Source: Mixta sp031457955
GTDB lineage: Bacteria; Pseudomonadota; Gammaproteobacteria; Enterobacterales; Enterobacteriaceae
Length of the DNA stretch: 64,000 nt
NCBI RefSeq assembly: GCF_031457955.1
Contig: NZ_JAVDXN010000001.1
Coordinates: forward strand, 868,001-932,000
Direction: 5' to 3'
Shown one piece after another: positions 63,756-64,000 of the stretch. Position 1 is the first letter of the stretch. The number at the start of each line of letters is the position of its first letter. The translations under genes were made by a program, and so were the position numbers. The notes under the pieces are model-generated. The model had not been told where the DNA came from. It made no database searches and saw nothing but the letters and a program-made list of their open reading frames with translations.

Positions 63756-64000
63756 TTATTCCAGCCAGAACACCGGCTTCAGCGGCTGACTTACCGGGCT
63801 GTTATCGGCATTGGAAGGCATCAGCTCGCGCATTGAGGCCCACCAGCGTTGGCATACCTCGGTTTGCGCTATCGCGTCCCAGCGCGCTTCCGACTCGATC
63901 TCGACATAAGCGAACAGCAGGTGACGCTGCTCATCGAGAAAAATCGCGTAATGATGCGCGCCGTGCGCCTTTAATGTCTGCTCCAGCTCAGGCCAGACAG
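63756..64000 (-). CDS. rhaM: L-rhamnose mutarotase, 3' part only
   Basis: 81 codons of the C-terminal part before TAA at 63758-63756; the start lies beyond base 64000. HGAHHYAIFLDEQRHLLFAYVEIE, the block VCQRWWASM and DNSPVSQPL match RhaM (E. coli is 104 residues), which interconverts the anomers of L-rhamnose. The rhamnose operon probably continues outside the window. Confidence 0.92.
   Translation of the reverse strand, partial: VWPELEQTLKAHGAHHYAIFLDEQRHLLFAYVEIESEARWDAIAQTEVCQRWWASMRELMPSNADNSPVSQPLKPVFWLE

Overview
The window is a gene-dense piece of an enterobacterial chromosome, moderately G+C-rich in the core genes. Its closest feel is Erwiniaceae (Pantoea, Mixta or Erwinia type). 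This rests on near-E. coli-like core genes (narGHJI, narK, araJ, ahpCF, pqqU/yncD, ydcO, sotB, rhaM) mixed with the srfABC operon, a periplasmic PQQ glucose dehydrogenase and several AT-rich accessory genes. Genus assignment is inference. No tRNA, rRNA, insertion sequence or CRISPR array was seen.

Layout: 1-7.9 kb holds nitrate respiration (narK-narGHJI on the minus strand, narI cut by the window edge). 8.3-13.4 kb holds an AraJ-type exporter, an AT-rich SseJ-like GDSL lipase without signal peptide, and a membrane PQQ dehydrogenase. 14-16.4 kb is ahpC-ahpF behind a plausible OxyR site. 16.4-19.8 kb carries small metabolic and unknown genes. 19.8-35.3 kb is the most unusual block: two divergent operons that look like a secreted-polysaccharide system. 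The leftward operon encodes an OpgC-like acyltransferase, an outer-membrane barrel, and a REC-PP2C phosphatase, STAS protein and anti-sigma-type kinase (a partner switch). The rightward operon encodes a cellulose-synthase-like GT2 without a PilZ domain, three DUF3131 proteins, a hybrid histidine kinase with HPt, and a secreted GH2 hydrolase. 35.4-42.5 kb holds a LysR/OYE pair, an HIBADH-family dehydrogenase, the PQQ receptor PqqU and the YdcO transporter. 43.5-50.4 kb is srfABC. 50.4-57.1 kb is accessory: a DUF1493/STM2901 pair, barstar, a cytoplasmic GH28, a MarA-like regulator, an 8-bp tandem repeat, a 29-residue membrane peptide and a large AT-rich effector-like protein. 57.3-64 kb holds an Rrf2 regulator, three MFS exporters, an XRE regulator, a small Cys-rich protein and the end of rhaM.

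Genes that probably work together: NarK feeds nitrate to NarGHI, assembled by NarJ. PqqU can import the PQQ that Gcd needs. AhpF reduces AhpC. The kinase at 30.4 kb is the obvious candidate to phosphorylate the REC-PP2C protein, which would switch the STAS/anti-sigma pair and so gate polymer production. The lipase, the srf operon and the AvrE-like protein all hint at host association, but no type III secretion apparatus lies in this window.
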